This document shows, piece after piece, positions 21,815-33,166 of a stretch of 35,986 nucleotides of DNA. Under the pieces are notes generated by a model. It saw nothing but the letters and a program-made list of their open reading frames with translations. It was not told the origin of the DNA and did no database searches. Positions within the stretch are counted from its first letter, which is position 1. Each line of letters begins with the position of its first letter. Source of the DNA: DALYJJ01 sp031969915 (GTDB taxonomy: Bacteria > Acidobacteriota > Terriglobia > Bryobacterales > Bryobacteraceae); NCBI GenBank assembly GCA_031969915.1, contig DALYJJ010000056.1, forward strand, positions 1-35,986. Reading direction: 5' to 3'. The position numbers were made by a program, and so were the translations under genes.

Positions 21815-24421
21815 TTACTCGCCGGCCGCGCCGCGGCCCCGGTAGGCTGCCATCAGCAACTCCACCAGCTCGTTAGCCAGCGGCATACGGGGGTTCGTCG
21901 GACGCCATGAGGGGTCGTCGAAGGCAGCCGTCACCAGGTCCGGGATCGCCGCCTGAAAGTCCTCCAGGGAGACTCCGAGCTCGGCGATCGACTTCGGCAT
22001 GTCGAGCCGGTCGAGCAGCGCCTCGATCGCCCCGATCAGCCGGTCGACCTTCTCCGGAACGGTGTCGCCGCCCAAGCCCAACAGGTCGGCCACGGTGGCG
22101 TACTTCTTCGGCGCCGAGTACCCGCGCACGTGCGGCGAGGGCATGAACTTGGTCGGGGTGCTCGCGTTATAACGCACCACGTGCGGCAGCATCAGCGCGT
22201 TCGCGCGCCCGTGCGGAATGCCGAACCGGGCGCCGATGGCGTGCGCCAGCGCATGGTTGATGCCCACCGAAGCGTTGGAGAAGGCCAGTGCGGCGATGGC
22301 CGCCGCGTTGTGCATCATCGCCCGCGCCTCTTCGTTGTCCGGCTGCTCATAGGAGACCGGCAGGTAGCGGAAGACCAGGCGCAGCGCCTGCATCGCGTTG
22401 GCGTCCGTGTAGGGCGAGGCGTACACCGAGACGCCGGCCTCGATGGCGTGGGTCAGCGCGTCGATGCCCGTATCCGCCGTCAGGCTCTTGGGCATCGACA
22501 TGACAAACTGCGGATCCACGATGGCGACGTCGGGACTCAGCGACGGATCCGCGAGCGTGATCTTGCGGCCGCGCTCGCGGTCGATGAGCACCGCGAAAGG
22601 CGTGATCTCCGAGCCCGTCCCGGACGTGGTCGCGATGGCGATCAGCCGGGACTGCCGGACCTTGTTCGTCGGGTACTGCACGATTCGCTTGCGGATATCG
22701 AGGAACGGCGCGCCGAGTTCTTCCATGTCCGCGTCCGGCGACTCGAACTTCAGCTTCATGATCTTCGCCGCGTCGATCACCGAGCCGCCGCCCAACGCGA
22801 CGATCTGGTCGGCCTTGAAGAACTCGAGCGTCGCCACGCCGTCCATGCAGGTGCGCAGTTCGGGCTCGGCGTCGGGAATGGTCAGGACGTGCACCGTCGT
22901 GTCCGCCGGCAAATGCTTCCGGACGATGTCCACCGCGCCCGCCCGTTCCAGGAACGCATTCGTGATGATGACCGTCGACGCCGACGGGAACTGCCGGATG
23001 TTCTCCACGGCGTTCCGGTTGAAGTAGATCTGATTGGGCACGCGGAACCACATGTGCATCTGCGTCCTCCGGGCCATGCGCTTGATATTCAGGTAGTGAT
23101 AGACGTTGACGTTGTCGGTGGTGCTGTTGCCCCCGCCCGTGCCGCATCCGAACGACAGAGTCGGCACCATGTCGTTGTACACCCCGCCGATGGCGCCAAT
23201 GGACCCGGGCGAGTTGACAATGATCCGGCCCGCGTTCATCATCTCGCCGAAGCGCATGATGATTTCGTCGCGATTCGAAAAGATCACCGCCGTGTGTCCC
23301 AATCCGCCGAAGTGATTGACCTTGGAGCAGACCTCGAGCGCCTCTTCGGTAGATGCCGCGCGGTACACCGACAGAACCGGGAACAGCTTTTCCGCCGAGA
23401 GCGGATGGCCGCGGCCCACGCCATGGATGGGAGCCACCAGCAGCTTCGTCGCCGGCTTCACCTTGAGGCCGAGAAAGCCGGCAATGTCGGTGGCCTTCTG
23501 GCCCACGGCCATCGGACGCGCCACGCCGCTTTCAGGATCGATCAGCATCCGCTCGAGCACCGCTGTCTCTTCGGCGCTGCACACGTGGGCCCCCATCTCC
23601 TCGAACTTCGCGAGAGCCGAGTCCCAGATCTCCGTGTCGATCACCACCGTCTGCTCGGAGGCGCAGATCGTTCCGTTGTCGAAAGTCTTCGACGTGAGGA
23701 TGTCCACTACCGCCATTTCGAGATGCGCCGTCTTGTCGAGGTAAACCGGCGTGTTGCCCGGCCCCACCCCGAGCGCCGGCTTGCCCGAGCTGTAGGCGGC
23801 CAGCACCATGTTCCGCCCGCCCGTGGCGTCGATCAGCTTCACCTGTTTGTGACGCATCAGCCAGTGGTTGTCCTCGAGCGTCGGCGTCTCAAGGCATCCG
23901 AACACACCCTCCGGCGCTCCGTGCTTCAGCGCCGTCTGGTACATCAGATTCATCGCCGCCTGGCTGCACTTGGCGGCCTTTGGGTGGGGACAGAAGATGA
24001 ACGCGTTCCTCGTCTTCACCGCCATCAGACACTTGAACAGGATGGTCGCCGTGGGGTTCGTGATCGGCACCAGCGACAACACCACGCCGATCGGCTCGGC
24101 GAGTTCCACCATGCCCGATTCCGGATGCTTGCGAATCACACCTACCGTCTTTTTGTCCCGGATGTAGTTGTAGACGAACTCCGTGGCCACCATGTTCTTG
24201 ACGGCCTTGTCCTCCGGAACCCCCAGCCGGGTCTCCTCGCAGGCCAGGCGCCCGAGCTGCGGCGCCTGCTCCATGCCGGCGATGGCCATCGCTTTTGTAA
24301 TGCGATCGACATCGGCCTGCGTGAACGAGGCGAATGCTTTCGCCGCAGCCTTGGCCGAACTTACCAGACCTTCCAGGTAAGCAATTCGTTCCTCAGTGAG
24401 AGCGGGACGCTCAGCGACCAT
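21815..24421 (-). CDS. adhE: Bifunctional aldehyde-alcohol dehydrogenase AdhE
   Basis: An 868-residue fusion that reduces an acyl-CoA to aldehyde and then alcohol, or runs in reverse. The N-terminal CoA-acylating aldehyde dehydrogenase (about 1-450) has catalytic Cys253 (NGTICASEQ) and the GVGPGNTP motif at about 218-225. The C-terminal iron-dependent alcohol dehydrogenase has GGGSVID at 544-550 and the four metal ligands Asp654, His658, His723 and His737, with the same 4- and 14-residue spacings as FucO. The length fits the family. An AGGAGG site five bases before the ATG gives a clear start. AdhE classically works on acetyl-CoA in fermentation. Here the TetR operator shared with the beta-oxidation operon points to a link with acyl-CoA or alcohol metabolism; chain length cannot be read from sequence. 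Confidence 0.95.
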   Translation of the reverse strand: MVAERPALTEERIAYLEGLVSSAKAAAKAFASFTQADVDRITKAMAIAGMEQAPQLGRLACEETRLGVPEDKAVKNMVATEFVYNYIRDKKTVGVIRKHPESGMVELAEPIGVVLSLVPITNPTATILFKCLMAVKTRNAFIFCPHPKAAKCSQAAMNLMYQTALKHGAPEGVFGCLETPTLEDNHWLMRHKQVKLIDATGGRNMVLAAYSSGKPALGVGPGNTPVYLDKTAHLEMAVVDILTSKTFDNGTICASEQTVVIDTEIWDSALAKFEEMGAHVCSAEETAVLERMLIDPESGVARPMAVGQKATDIAGFLGLKVKPATKLLVAPIHGVGRGHPLSAEKLFPVLSVYRAASTEEALEVCSKVNHFGGLGHTAVIFSNRDEIIMRFGEMMNAGRIIVNSPGSIGAIGGVYNDMVPTLSFGCGTGGGNSTTDNVNVYHYLNIKRMARRTQMHMWFRVPNQIYFNRNAVENIRQFPSASTVIITNAFLERAGAVDIVRKHLPADTTVHVLTIPDAEPELRTCMDGVATLEFFKADQIVALGGGSVIDAAKIMKLKFESPDADMEELGAPFLDIRKRIVQYPTNKVRQSRLIAIATTSGTGSEITPFAVLIDRERGRKITLADPSLSPDVAIVDPQFVMSMPKSLTADTGIDALTHAIEAGVSVYASPYTDANAMQALRLVFRYLPVSYEQPDNEEARAMMHNAAAIAALAFSNASVGINHALAHAIGARFGIPHGRANALMLPHVVRYNASTPTKFMPSPHVRGYSAPKKYATVADLLGLGGDTVPEKVDRLIGAIEALLDRLDMPKSIAELGVSLEDFQAAIPDLVTAAFDDPSWRPTNPRMPLANELVELLMAAYRGRGAAGE

Positions 24422-24486
24422 GTTCGCCTCCTATTGACGGTCTTGCCGTGGCGGGTGCACCGGCATCCCCGGCCTACGCTGATCGT

Positions 24487-24515
24487 ATCTTACCACACGG
24501 TAAGTTTTGGTTCCA
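24487..24515 (-). promoter_or_regulatory. Predicted adhE promoter
   Basis: On the minus strand, TGGAAC (24510-24515) and TAAGAT (24487-24492) are 17 bases apart, about 66 bases before the adhE start. The -35 match is weak and the -10 match is moderate. The call is strengthened by the same TAAGATA element at the same place in the TetR promoter and by the operator lying across spacer and -10. Confidence 0.45.
24489..24504. promoter_or_regulatory. TetR-type operator upstream of adhE
   Basis: CTTACC-ACAC-GGTAAG is a perfect inverted repeat with six-base arms and a four-base centre. The same arms with a different centre lie before the TetR gene at 32928-32943. On the minus strand both sites read CTTACCG-N3-GGTAAGATA, running into the predicted -10 box. 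Binding here would block RNA polymerase. Confidence 0.75.
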
Positions 24516-24535
24516 CGCCGATTTTAGCCGCGCTC

Positions 24536-25027
24536 CTACCCGGCCCCGTTCATCGCCGCGTTCCGCGCCGCCTTCGCGGCTGCGATCGCGATGTAGCGCA
24601 GCTCGTACGCCTCCAGCGCCTTCTCCGCCCCCTGCCGAGCCAGCGAAGCGCTCATCTTGCTCTCCGCATCCGAGAAAATCTGCTCGGCCAGCTCCCGCGC
24701 CGCGGTCGCCGCGTCGTCGGCCTCCTTCACCTGCCGGGCCAGCGCCTTGATCTCCTCCGGCAGCCCCGCCGCCATCTGCTTCACGTATTCGTACTCGGAC
24801 TCCGCGAACGGGTCGCCCGGCTCCGGCGGGACCAGTTCCGCGTAGGCGTTGTTCAACTCCTCGGGCCATTCGGCCTTCACCGCGAGCTCGGCTTCGTCGA
24901 GCGCCGCGGTACCACTGTCCGCCGCCGTGCGGACGCGCTTCTTCTCGGTCAGCCATTTCATGATTGACCACTCCACGGCGCCGGACAACACGGCTTTCGC
25001 GTTCTCTACCGCCTCGATTCTGTCCAA
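24536..25027 (-). CDS. Small charged, Ala/Glu-rich protein of unknown function
   Basis: A protein of 163 residues that I do not recognise. It is rich in Ala, Glu and Lys with long stretches likely to be helical (for example GLPEEIKALARQVKEADD and the C-terminal Ala-rich helix) and has no membrane span or signal peptide. I chose the TTG at 25027 because GAGGAGGT (25036-25043) sits nine bases before it and the residues that follow (EAVENAKAVLSG) continue the same character. The alternative is an ATG at 24961 with a GGAG nine bases upstream, giving 141 residues. It follows the aldehyde dehydrogenase by 32 bases and is probably the last gene of the fad operon. The frame continues open through the upstream gene, but that part is antisense-like noise. 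Confidence 0.6.
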   Translation of the reverse strand: MDRIEAVENAKAVLSGAVEWSIMKWLTEKKRVRTAADSGTAALDEAELAVKAEWPEELNNAYAELVPPEPGDPFAESEYEYVKQMAAGLPEEIKALARQVKEADDAATAARELAEQIFSDAESKMSASLARQGAEKALEAYELRYIAIAAAKAARNAAMNGAG

Positions 25028-25059
25028 AGGGCGGAACCTCCTCAATCTGTTTTTGGGGC

Positions 25060-26661
25060 TTAGCGCAAACCGGGGACGAACCGTATTATACGCAGCAGCA
25101 GGGTCATCAGGCGCGCGTACCGGCTCTCTTCGAGAAACGACGGCGGCGCCAGCGGCAGGATTCTCTGCACGGCGACGGTCTGGGCCTCCGTGTATTTCAG
25201 AATCCCCTCTTCGCCGTGGCGGCGGCCGATCCCGGATTCCTTCATCCCGCCCGTGGGCGCGGCGGTGGCGGTCCAACTGGTGGCGTAGATTTCGTTGATG
25301 TTCACGCTGCCCGCGCGAATCCGCACGGCGACCTCGCGCGCCCGCCCCGCGCTGCGCGACCACACGCTCGCATTCAACCCGTACGCGGTGTCGTTGGCCC
25401 GCTGCACCACCTCGTCGATCGACGTGTACGGATAGAGCGAAATCACCGGCCCAAACGTCTCCTCGGCATACACGCGCATCTCCGGCGTCACGCCCGCAAG
25501 CACCGTGGGTTCGTGAAACAGCGGTCCGATGTCCGGCCGCGGCTTCCCTCCCGCGAGGATCCGCGCGCCTTTGCCGATGGCGTCGTCGATGTGCGCCCGC
25601 ACGGCCTGCAACTGGCTGGGCAGCGTCAGCGACCCCATATCCACGCCGAATGCCAACTCCGGTGAGAGCCTCATCGCCCGCACGCGCTCGGCCACGCACT
25701 CCGCGAACTGGTCGAACTGCCGCGCCGGGATCCAGGCCCGCTCCATCGACACGCACACCTGGCCCGTACCCGTGAACGCGCCTCGAATCAGCCCGTCCAC
25801 CGTCTTGGCCAGGGGCGCGTCGTCGAGCACGATCATCGAGTTCTTGCCGCCCAACTCGAGCGAACAGCCGAGCAGCCGCTCCGCCGCCATTCCCGCCACC
25901 AGCTTCCCGGTGCGCGTGCTGCCGGTGAACATGAGGTAATCGGCTTCTTTGGCCAGGACCGGCCCGAGCGTCGATCCGCGGCCGGTCACCACGGTTAAGA
26001 CATCCTGCGGCAACCCCGCCTCGGCGAGCAGGTTCGCCGCCCAGAGCGCCGTGAACGGACTCTGCACGTCCGGCCGCAGCACCGCTGCGTTGCCCGCAAA
26101 CAGCGCCGGAAGCAAATCCGTAATGCTCAGGATGAGCGGAAAGTTCCACGGCGTGATGAAGCCCACCACGCCCACCGGATGCCGGTATTCCCAGGCCTTC
26201 GTCAACAGCGGCAGCGCGCCGCGATGACGCTTCGTGCGCAGGTACCGCGCCCCGTGGATGGCGTAGTGCCGCGCCACCAGCGCCGTGTCGAAGACCTCTT
26301 CGAGCGCGTACCGGCGCGCTTTGCCCGATTCCAGTTGAATCAGGTCGAGAACCTCCCGCTGCCGTTCGAGCAGCAGGTGGTGGAAGCGGAGGAGCACCCG
26401 CCTCCGCTCACCGAGCGGCGCCTTCGCCCACTCCCCTTGCGCCTTCCGGCCGCGCGCCGCCGCAGCGCGCACATCGTCCGGCGTACACGTGAGCGCCTCG
26501 CCCAACGCCTCCTGCGTGAAGGGAACCGGAACCTCGAATCGATCCCGTTCCCCCTCGTGAACCACCGACCGCGCGAGTTGTTCGAGCCGGGAGCGGCCCA
26601 GTCCGCTGGGGACCGTGTGCCGCTCCCAATAACTCGCCGGCCGGTGTGCCGTCTCGGGCAT
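25060..26661 (-). CDS. NAD(P)-dependent aldehyde dehydrogenase (succinate-semialdehyde-DH-like family)
   Basis: A 533-residue aldehyde dehydrogenase oxidising an aldehyde to its acid. The family residues are present: Asn173 (PWNF), FTGST at 245-249, general base Glu269 (LELGGKN) and nucleophile Cys303 (GQVCVSMER). The usual Lys of the coenzyme ribose site is replaced by Arg (VLRPD, about 196), which may alter coenzyme preference. It starts seven bases after the fadE stop with little Shine-Dalgarno, so it is translated as part of the same operon. Because of this placement a fatty aldehyde is a reasonable substrate: it would feed acids to the acyl-CoA synthetase. Sequence alone does not prove chain length. 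Confidence 0.9.
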   Translation of the reverse strand: MPETAHRPASYWERHTVPSGLGRSRLEQLARSVVHEGERDRFEVPVPFTQEALGEALTCTPDDVRAAAARGRKAQGEWAKAPLGERRRVLLRFHHLLLERQREVLDLIQLESGKARRYALEEVFDTALVARHYAIHGARYLRTKRHRGALPLLTKAWEYRHPVGVVGFITPWNFPLILSITDLLPALFAGNAAVLRPDVQSPFTALWAANLLAEAGLPQDVLTVVTGRGSTLGPVLAKEADYLMFTGSTRTGKLVAGMAAERLLGCSLELGGKNSMIVLDDAPLAKTVDGLIRGAFTGTGQVCVSMERAWIPARQFDQFAECVAERVRAMRLSPELAFGVDMGSLTLPSQLQAVRAHIDDAIGKGARILAGGKPRPDIGPLFHEPTVLAGVTPEMRVYAEETFGPVISLYPYTSIDEVVQRANDTAYGLNASVWSRSAGRAREVAVRIRAGSVNINEIYATSWTATAAPTGGMKESGIGRRHGEEGILKYTEAQTVAVQRILPLAPPSFLEESRYARLMTLLLRIIRFVPGLR

Positions 26662-26668
26662 AGAGCGC

Positions 26669-28465
26669 CTAGATGGCGTAGCGCCCCACGTTCACCACGT
26701 GTTGCGCGATCTGCCGTCCGAGCGCGATGGTATCGGCCGGCTCAAAGCGCGCCAGCCGCCGCAGTATGGTCATTTGGGTGCGCAGCATGTCGCCTTCGGC
26801 CACCGCCGCCAGCACCCGCCGCGCCGACAGCTCGACCCGCTCCATGGCCTTCACGCCATAGTATTTGGTCATCGCGATGGGAATGCGCGCGGCTGCCTCG
26901 CCGTTGGTCTCGATCATCTTCTCCGCGCGCAGCAGGCAGGATTCGAAGGTGTAGATCTCCATGATCCCGTCCGCTAGCGCGCCGACAATCTCCTGCTGTT
27001 CGGCGAGTTCCGTCATGTAGCGCTGCGAGGCCACGCCGGCCGCGAACAGGCCCAGCTTCTTCGCGCCCGCCAGCATGTTGCGCTCAGCCGCCAGGGGCCC
27101 CTCGAAGTGCTCCGGCGCGCCCGGACCGGCCATCACTTCGTCCATGATCCTCTTGATCGCGGGCAGCAGCGGAAGCTGTCCGGTGACCGCGTGCTTCAGC
27201 AGGCGCCCGGTGATGATCAGCCGGTTGATTTCGTTCGTGCCTTCGAAGATGCGATTGATGCGCGAATCGCGATACGCGCGCTCCGCCGGATAGTCTTCGA
27301 CGAAGCCGTAGCCGCCATAGATCTGGAGCACATGGTCCACCACCATGTCGAGCATCTCCGATCCCCACACCTTCAGGATCGAGCACTCCACGGCGTACTC
27401 TTCGATGCGTTTCTGAATCTCGCGCGAGGCGCCCTCGGCCTTCTGATCCACGTCGTGCAACGCCGAATCGATCATGCCCACCGTGCGATAGGCGATCGCT
27501 TCGCCCGCGTACACGCCCACCGCGGCCTCGGCCAGTTTCTCCTGAATCAGTCCGAACTCGGCGATCGGCTTGCCGAACGCCTTGCGCTCCTTCGCATAGC
27601 GAATGCCGTCGTTCAGCGAGTTTCGCGCGCCGCCCACGCAGGCCGCGCCCAGCTTGTACCGTCCGATGTTCAGCACGTTGAAGGCGATGTGATGGCCCTT
27701 GCCCGCCTCCCCTAACAGGTGATCCACCGGAATGCGGCAATCGGCCAGCACCAGCGGGCACGTCGACGAGCCGCGGATGCCCAGCTTGTGTTCTTCCTTG
27801 CCCACCGATAGGCCCGGCGTGCCGCGCTCAATGATGAATGCCGAGAACTTCTCGCCGTCGATCTTCGCGAACACCACGAACACGTCCGCGAAGCCCGAAT
27901 TCGAGATCCACATCTTCTCGCCGTTCAGGATCCACTCCGTCCCGTCCGGGCTCAGCGTGGCGCGCGTGCGGATGTGCATCGCGTCGGAACCGGAGGTCGC
28001 TTCGGATAGCGCATACGCGCCCACCCATTCGCCCGTGGCCAGCTTCGGCAGGTACTTCTTCTTCTGTTCCTCGGTGCCGTACCACACGATGGGCAGCGTG
28101 CCGATGCCCGTGTGCGCGTTGAAGGAAACCGAGAAGCCCGCCAGCTTGCTGATGCCCTCGGCGACCAGCGAAGAGGTCACCTTGTCCATCCCCAGGCCGC
28201 CGTAGGACTCCGGTATGTCCACCGCCAGGAGCCCGAGCGAACCGGCCTTCTTCAGCAGTTCGCGCGTGAGCGCCCAGTCCTTGGCCTCGAGCTTGTCCGC
28301 CACCGGAATCACTTCATTCTGGGTGAACTCGTTGGTGGTCTTGAAAGTCTGCCGGTGCTCGTCCGAGAGATCCTCCGGCGTGAAGACGTCCGCGGGAATC
28401 TGCTCCTCGATGAGGAAGCTGCCGCCGCGGGCCGCCTTGGCGAGTGTCGCGCTGTGTGTTGCCAT
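26669..28465 (-). CDS. fadE: Acyl-CoA dehydrogenase, FadE/VLCAD-like
   Basis: A 598-residue acyl-CoA dehydrogenase doing the first oxidation of beta-oxidation. It has the flavin/substrate motif SEATSGSDA at 154-162, MWISNSGFAD at 185-194, KERKAFGKPI at about 292-301, GGYGFVEDYP at 384-393 and catalytic Glu408 (IFEGTNEI). A C-terminal domain of about 180 residues gives it the size of Bacillus FadE (about 594) and mitochondrial VLCAD. It starts ten bases after fadA, with GAGG upstream of the ATG. The order fadN-fadA-fadE matches the Bacillus subtilis fadNAE operon. Electrons would go to ETF and then possibly to the EtfD-like protein at 2505-4367. Confidence 0.93.
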   Translation of the reverse strand: MATHSATLAKAARGGSFLIEEQIPADVFTPEDLSDEHRQTFKTTNEFTQNEVIPVADKLEAKDWALTRELLKKAGSLGLLAVDIPESYGGLGMDKVTSSLVAEGISKLAGFSVSFNAHTGIGTLPIVWYGTEEQKKKYLPKLATGEWVGAYALSEATSGSDAMHIRTRATLSPDGTEWILNGEKMWISNSGFADVFVVFAKIDGEKFSAFIIERGTPGLSVGKEEHKLGIRGSSTCPLVLADCRIPVDHLLGEAGKGHHIAFNVLNIGRYKLGAACVGGARNSLNDGIRYAKERKAFGKPIAEFGLIQEKLAEAAVGVYAGEAIAYRTVGMIDSALHDVDQKAEGASREIQKRIEEYAVECSILKVWGSEMLDMVVDHVLQIYGGYGFVEDYPAERAYRDSRINRIFEGTNEINRLIITGRLLKHAVTGQLPLLPAIKRIMDEVMAGPGAPEHFEGPLAAERNMLAGAKKLGLFAAGVASQRYMTELAEQQEIVGALADGIMEIYTFESCLLRAEKMIETNGEAAARIPIAMTKYYGVKAMERVELSARRVLAAVAEGDMLRTQMTILRRLARFEPADTIALGRQIAQHVVNVGRYAI

Positions 28466-28475
28466 CTTCTTGCCT

Positions 28476-29663
28476 CTAGTTCCTACTCAAGTTCTCGAAA
28501 ATTCCCGCGGCGCCCATGCCGCCCCCTACGCACATCGTCACCATCCCGTACCGCGCGTTCCGCCGCTTCATCTCCTGAAGCAGCGTCGCCGTCAGCTTCG
28601 CGCCCGTGCACCCCAGCGGATGCCCCAGCGCGATCGCGCCGCCGTTCACGTTCACCCGAGACAGGTCCAGGCCCAGTTCCTTGATCACCGCCAGCGACTG
28701 CGCCGCGAACGCCTCGTTCAACTCGATCAGCTCGATCTGATCGAGGGTCAACCCGGCCAGCTTGAGCGCCTTCGGAATCGCGTGCACCGGTCCGACTCCC
28801 ATCTCCTCCGGCAAACAGCCAGCGTACGCGAACGAGACGAAGCGCGCCAGGGGTTCGACCCCCAGTTCCTTCGCCTTCTCCTCCGACAGAATCACCGCCG
28901 CCGCCGCGCCGTCCGAGGTTTGCGACGAGTTGCCCGCGGTCACCGTTCCCTTGGCGTGAAAGGCCGGCTTGAGCTTGGCCAGCGCATCGTAGGACGTATC
29001 CGCGCGTGGACCTTCGTCGGTCTTGAACTCGTTGATCGACGTGATCGGCTTCGCCTTGGCGTCCGGCACGGTGGTCGGAACGTGCACCGGGATCACCTCC
29101 TCGTCGAACTTGCCCGCCGCCTGCGCCGCCAGCGCCTTCTGATGGCTCTCATAAGCGAACTGGTCCGCTTTGTCCCGATCGATCCCGTAGTGCCGCGCCA
29201 CGCGCTCCGCCGTCAGTCCCATCGAACAATAGGACTCCGGGTAGTTCTCCTGGAGCCACGGATTGATCGAGATCTTGTTGCCGCCCATGGGCACCATGGA
29301 CATGGACTCTGTTCCGCCGGCGACAAACAACTCCCCGCCGCCCCCGCGAATCCGCTCGGCCGCCAGCGCGATGGCCTGCAACCCGGACGCGCAGAACCGG
29401 TTCACGGTCATCGCCGCCGCCTCGATCGGAATGCCCGCGCGCAGGCTCGCGATCCGCGCCACGTTCATTCCCTGCTCGCCCTCCGGCATCGCGCAGCCGA
29501 TGATCACGTCGTCGATCTCGCGCGCAATCACCTGCGGGACTTTCTTCAGCGCACCGCGAATGGCGATCGCCGCCAGGTCGTCCGGCCGCATGCTGCGCAG
29601 GGTCCCCTTGGGCGCCTTCCCCACCGCCGTTCTCACCGCCGCCGCAATCACTGCTTCTTTCAT
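28476..29663 (-). CDS. fadA: Acetyl-CoA acyltransferase (thiolase)
   Basis: A 395-residue thiolase that cleaves 3-ketoacyl-CoA in the last step of beta-oxidation. The nucleophile is Cys91 (NRFCASGLQ). The two other catalytic motifs, GGAIALGHPLGCTGA and CVGGGMGAA, are near the C-terminus. The NEAFA motif is present. Length is normal for the degradative class. The start ATG has AGGAGA upstream, and that site overlaps the fadN stop codon, so the two genes are tightly coupled. The thiolase would work on the product of FadN. Confidence 0.95.
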   Translation of the reverse strand: MKEAVIAAAVRTAVGKAPKGTLRSMRPDDLAAIAIRGALKKVPQVIAREIDDVIIGCAMPEGEQGMNVARIASLRAGIPIEAAAMTVNRFCASGLQAIALAAERIRGGGGELFVAGGTESMSMVPMGGNKISINPWLQENYPESYCSMGLTAERVARHYGIDRDKADQFAYESHQKALAAQAAGKFDEEVIPVHVPTTVPDAKAKPITSINEFKTDEGPRADTSYDALAKLKPAFHAKGTVTAGNSSQTSDGAAAAVILSEEKAKELGVEPLARFVSFAYAGCLPEEMGVGPVHAIPKALKLAGLTLDQIELIELNEAFAAQSLAVIKELGLDLSRVNVNGGAIALGHPLGCTGAKLTATLLQEMKRRNARYGMVTMCVGGGMGAAGIFENLSRN

Positions 29664-29672
29664 CGTGCTCTC

Positions 29673-32138
<2,466 letters not shown>

Positions 32139-32144
32139 CGAGTC

Positions 32145-32882
32145 CTACCTCCGGTGTCTATTTCGTGTGTCCGCAGTCCGTGTGTCCGCGATCCGTGTGT
32201 CCGCGGTCCGTTTGTCTTTTGCCGCCGCCAGGTGCAGGGGCGCCGCGCCCGCGGCCGGCTTTCGCAGCCCGTTGGCGAAAGTGGTGACGAACCCGTTGGC
32301 GATCTCTTCCGGCGTGAGCGCGCCGCCCGGGCGGTACCACATGGAGAGCCAGTTGATCGCGCCGGCGATCGCAAACGACGCCAGCTTCGCATCGCATTCC
32401 AGAATCGAGCCGTCGTCGACGCCCTCCCGGATGAAAGACCGCAGCCGCCGGTCGATCTCCCGCTTGTAGCTGCGAATCTCTGAGCGGCCCACCGCCGACA
32501 GTTCGGAGTCGTCCAGCCGGATCACCGCCCGGCCAAACTCGCTGCTGATCAGTTGGATGTAAGAGCGAATAAAAGATTCGACTTTTTCGAGCCCGCGTCC
32601 GCCTTTGTTCGCAATCTCGTCCAGGAACTCCCGGATCAGAATACAGCCCCACCGGTAACATTCCAGCAGGATGTCTTCCTTGTTGCGGAAGTAATGGTAG
32701 AGGGCCGGCTTGGTGATGTGGAGTTTCTCCGCGATCTCGTTCATCGAGGTACTCGCGTAGCCGCGGTTGTGGAACATTTCCACGGCGGTGCGGAGAATTG
32801 CCTCGCGTTTGCCGTCCGGATCGCGGCGGCGGTCCGCGAAAGCCTTCTGATAAGGCTCAGTGGTCTTGCCCGATTTTGTCAC
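32145..32882 (-). CDS. TetR-family regulator of fatty-acid degradation (FadR-like role)
   Basis: A DNA-binding repressor of 245 residues from a GTG at 32882. The frame stays open to 33185, but those extra residues are low-complexity and overlap the divergent gene, and GAGGGGA lies before the GTG, so I use the short form. The TetR helix-turn-helix is at about 43-66 (TSMNEIAEKLHITKPALYHYF within it). The ligand-binding part follows and would sense an acyl-CoA if it acts like Bacillus FadR, also a TetR protein. The C-terminus carries a repeated ADTR tail from a 15-base tandem repeat. The gene leads the fad operon, is divergent from an acyl-CoA synthetase, and has an inverted-repeat operator over its own promoter, pointing to autoregulation. 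Confidence 0.88.
   Translation of the reverse strand: MTKSGKTTEPYQKAFADRRRDPDGKREAILRTAVEMFHNRGYASTSMNEIAEKLHITKPALYHYFRNKEDILLECYRWGCILIREFLDEIANKGGRGLEKVESFIRSYIQLISSEFGRAVIRLDDSELSAVGRSEIRSYKREIDRRLRSFIREGVDDGSILECDAKLASFAIAGAINWLSMWYRPGGALTPEEIANGFVTTFANGLRKPAAGAAPLHLAAAKDKRTADTRIADTRTADTRNRHRR
32164..32216 (-). repeat. 15-base tandem repeat in the TetR C-terminal tail
   Basis: Three full copies of a 15-base unit (CGTGTGTCCGCxxTC on the plus strand) plus a partial fourth lie at the 3' end of the TetR gene. They encode repeated ADTR(T/I) residues. Units are a multiple of three, so copy-number change would keep the frame. Confidence 0.85.
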
Positions 32883-32925
32883 CTTGCGAGGTCCCCTCAA
32901 AACCTCTTGACAGGTAGCTTCTAAT

Positions 32926-32953
32926 ATCTTACCCTCCGGTAAGGAAAACGCAA
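32926..32953 (-). promoter_or_regulatory. Predicted promoter of the TetR-fad operon
   Basis: On the minus strand TTGCGT (32948-32953) and TAAGAT (32926-32931) are 16 bases apart, about 44 bases before the TetR GTG. The -10 and its overlap with the operator match the adhE promoter exactly in arrangement, which is the main support. Confidence 0.45.
32928..32943. promoter_or_regulatory. TetR-type operator upstream of the regulator gene
   Basis: CTTACC-CTCC-GGTAAG is a perfect inverted repeat with six-base arms, overlapping the predicted -10 box of the TetR-fad operon. It is the partner of the site at 24489-24504. It may also affect the acyl-CoA synthetase on the other strand, whose start is about 224 bases away. 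Confidence 0.78.
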
Positions 32954-33166
32954 GGGGTCTCGAAAAAAAGACTCCTGCGGTCAGGAGTGCCCCGATGCCG
33001 TTTGGTTCGCCAGACGGGCCCGCAAACAGGTTCATCCGCATTCGAGGCGCATCGCCGCATTCCGGCCGCCATGTCTTCCGATCCACTTCTGGCGGATCTT
33101 CGGGCAGTGCCCTCGGCCGCCTGCCCTCACTAGTCTGTTCGAACCGTTCCCGTTGAGGCTGCTCCC

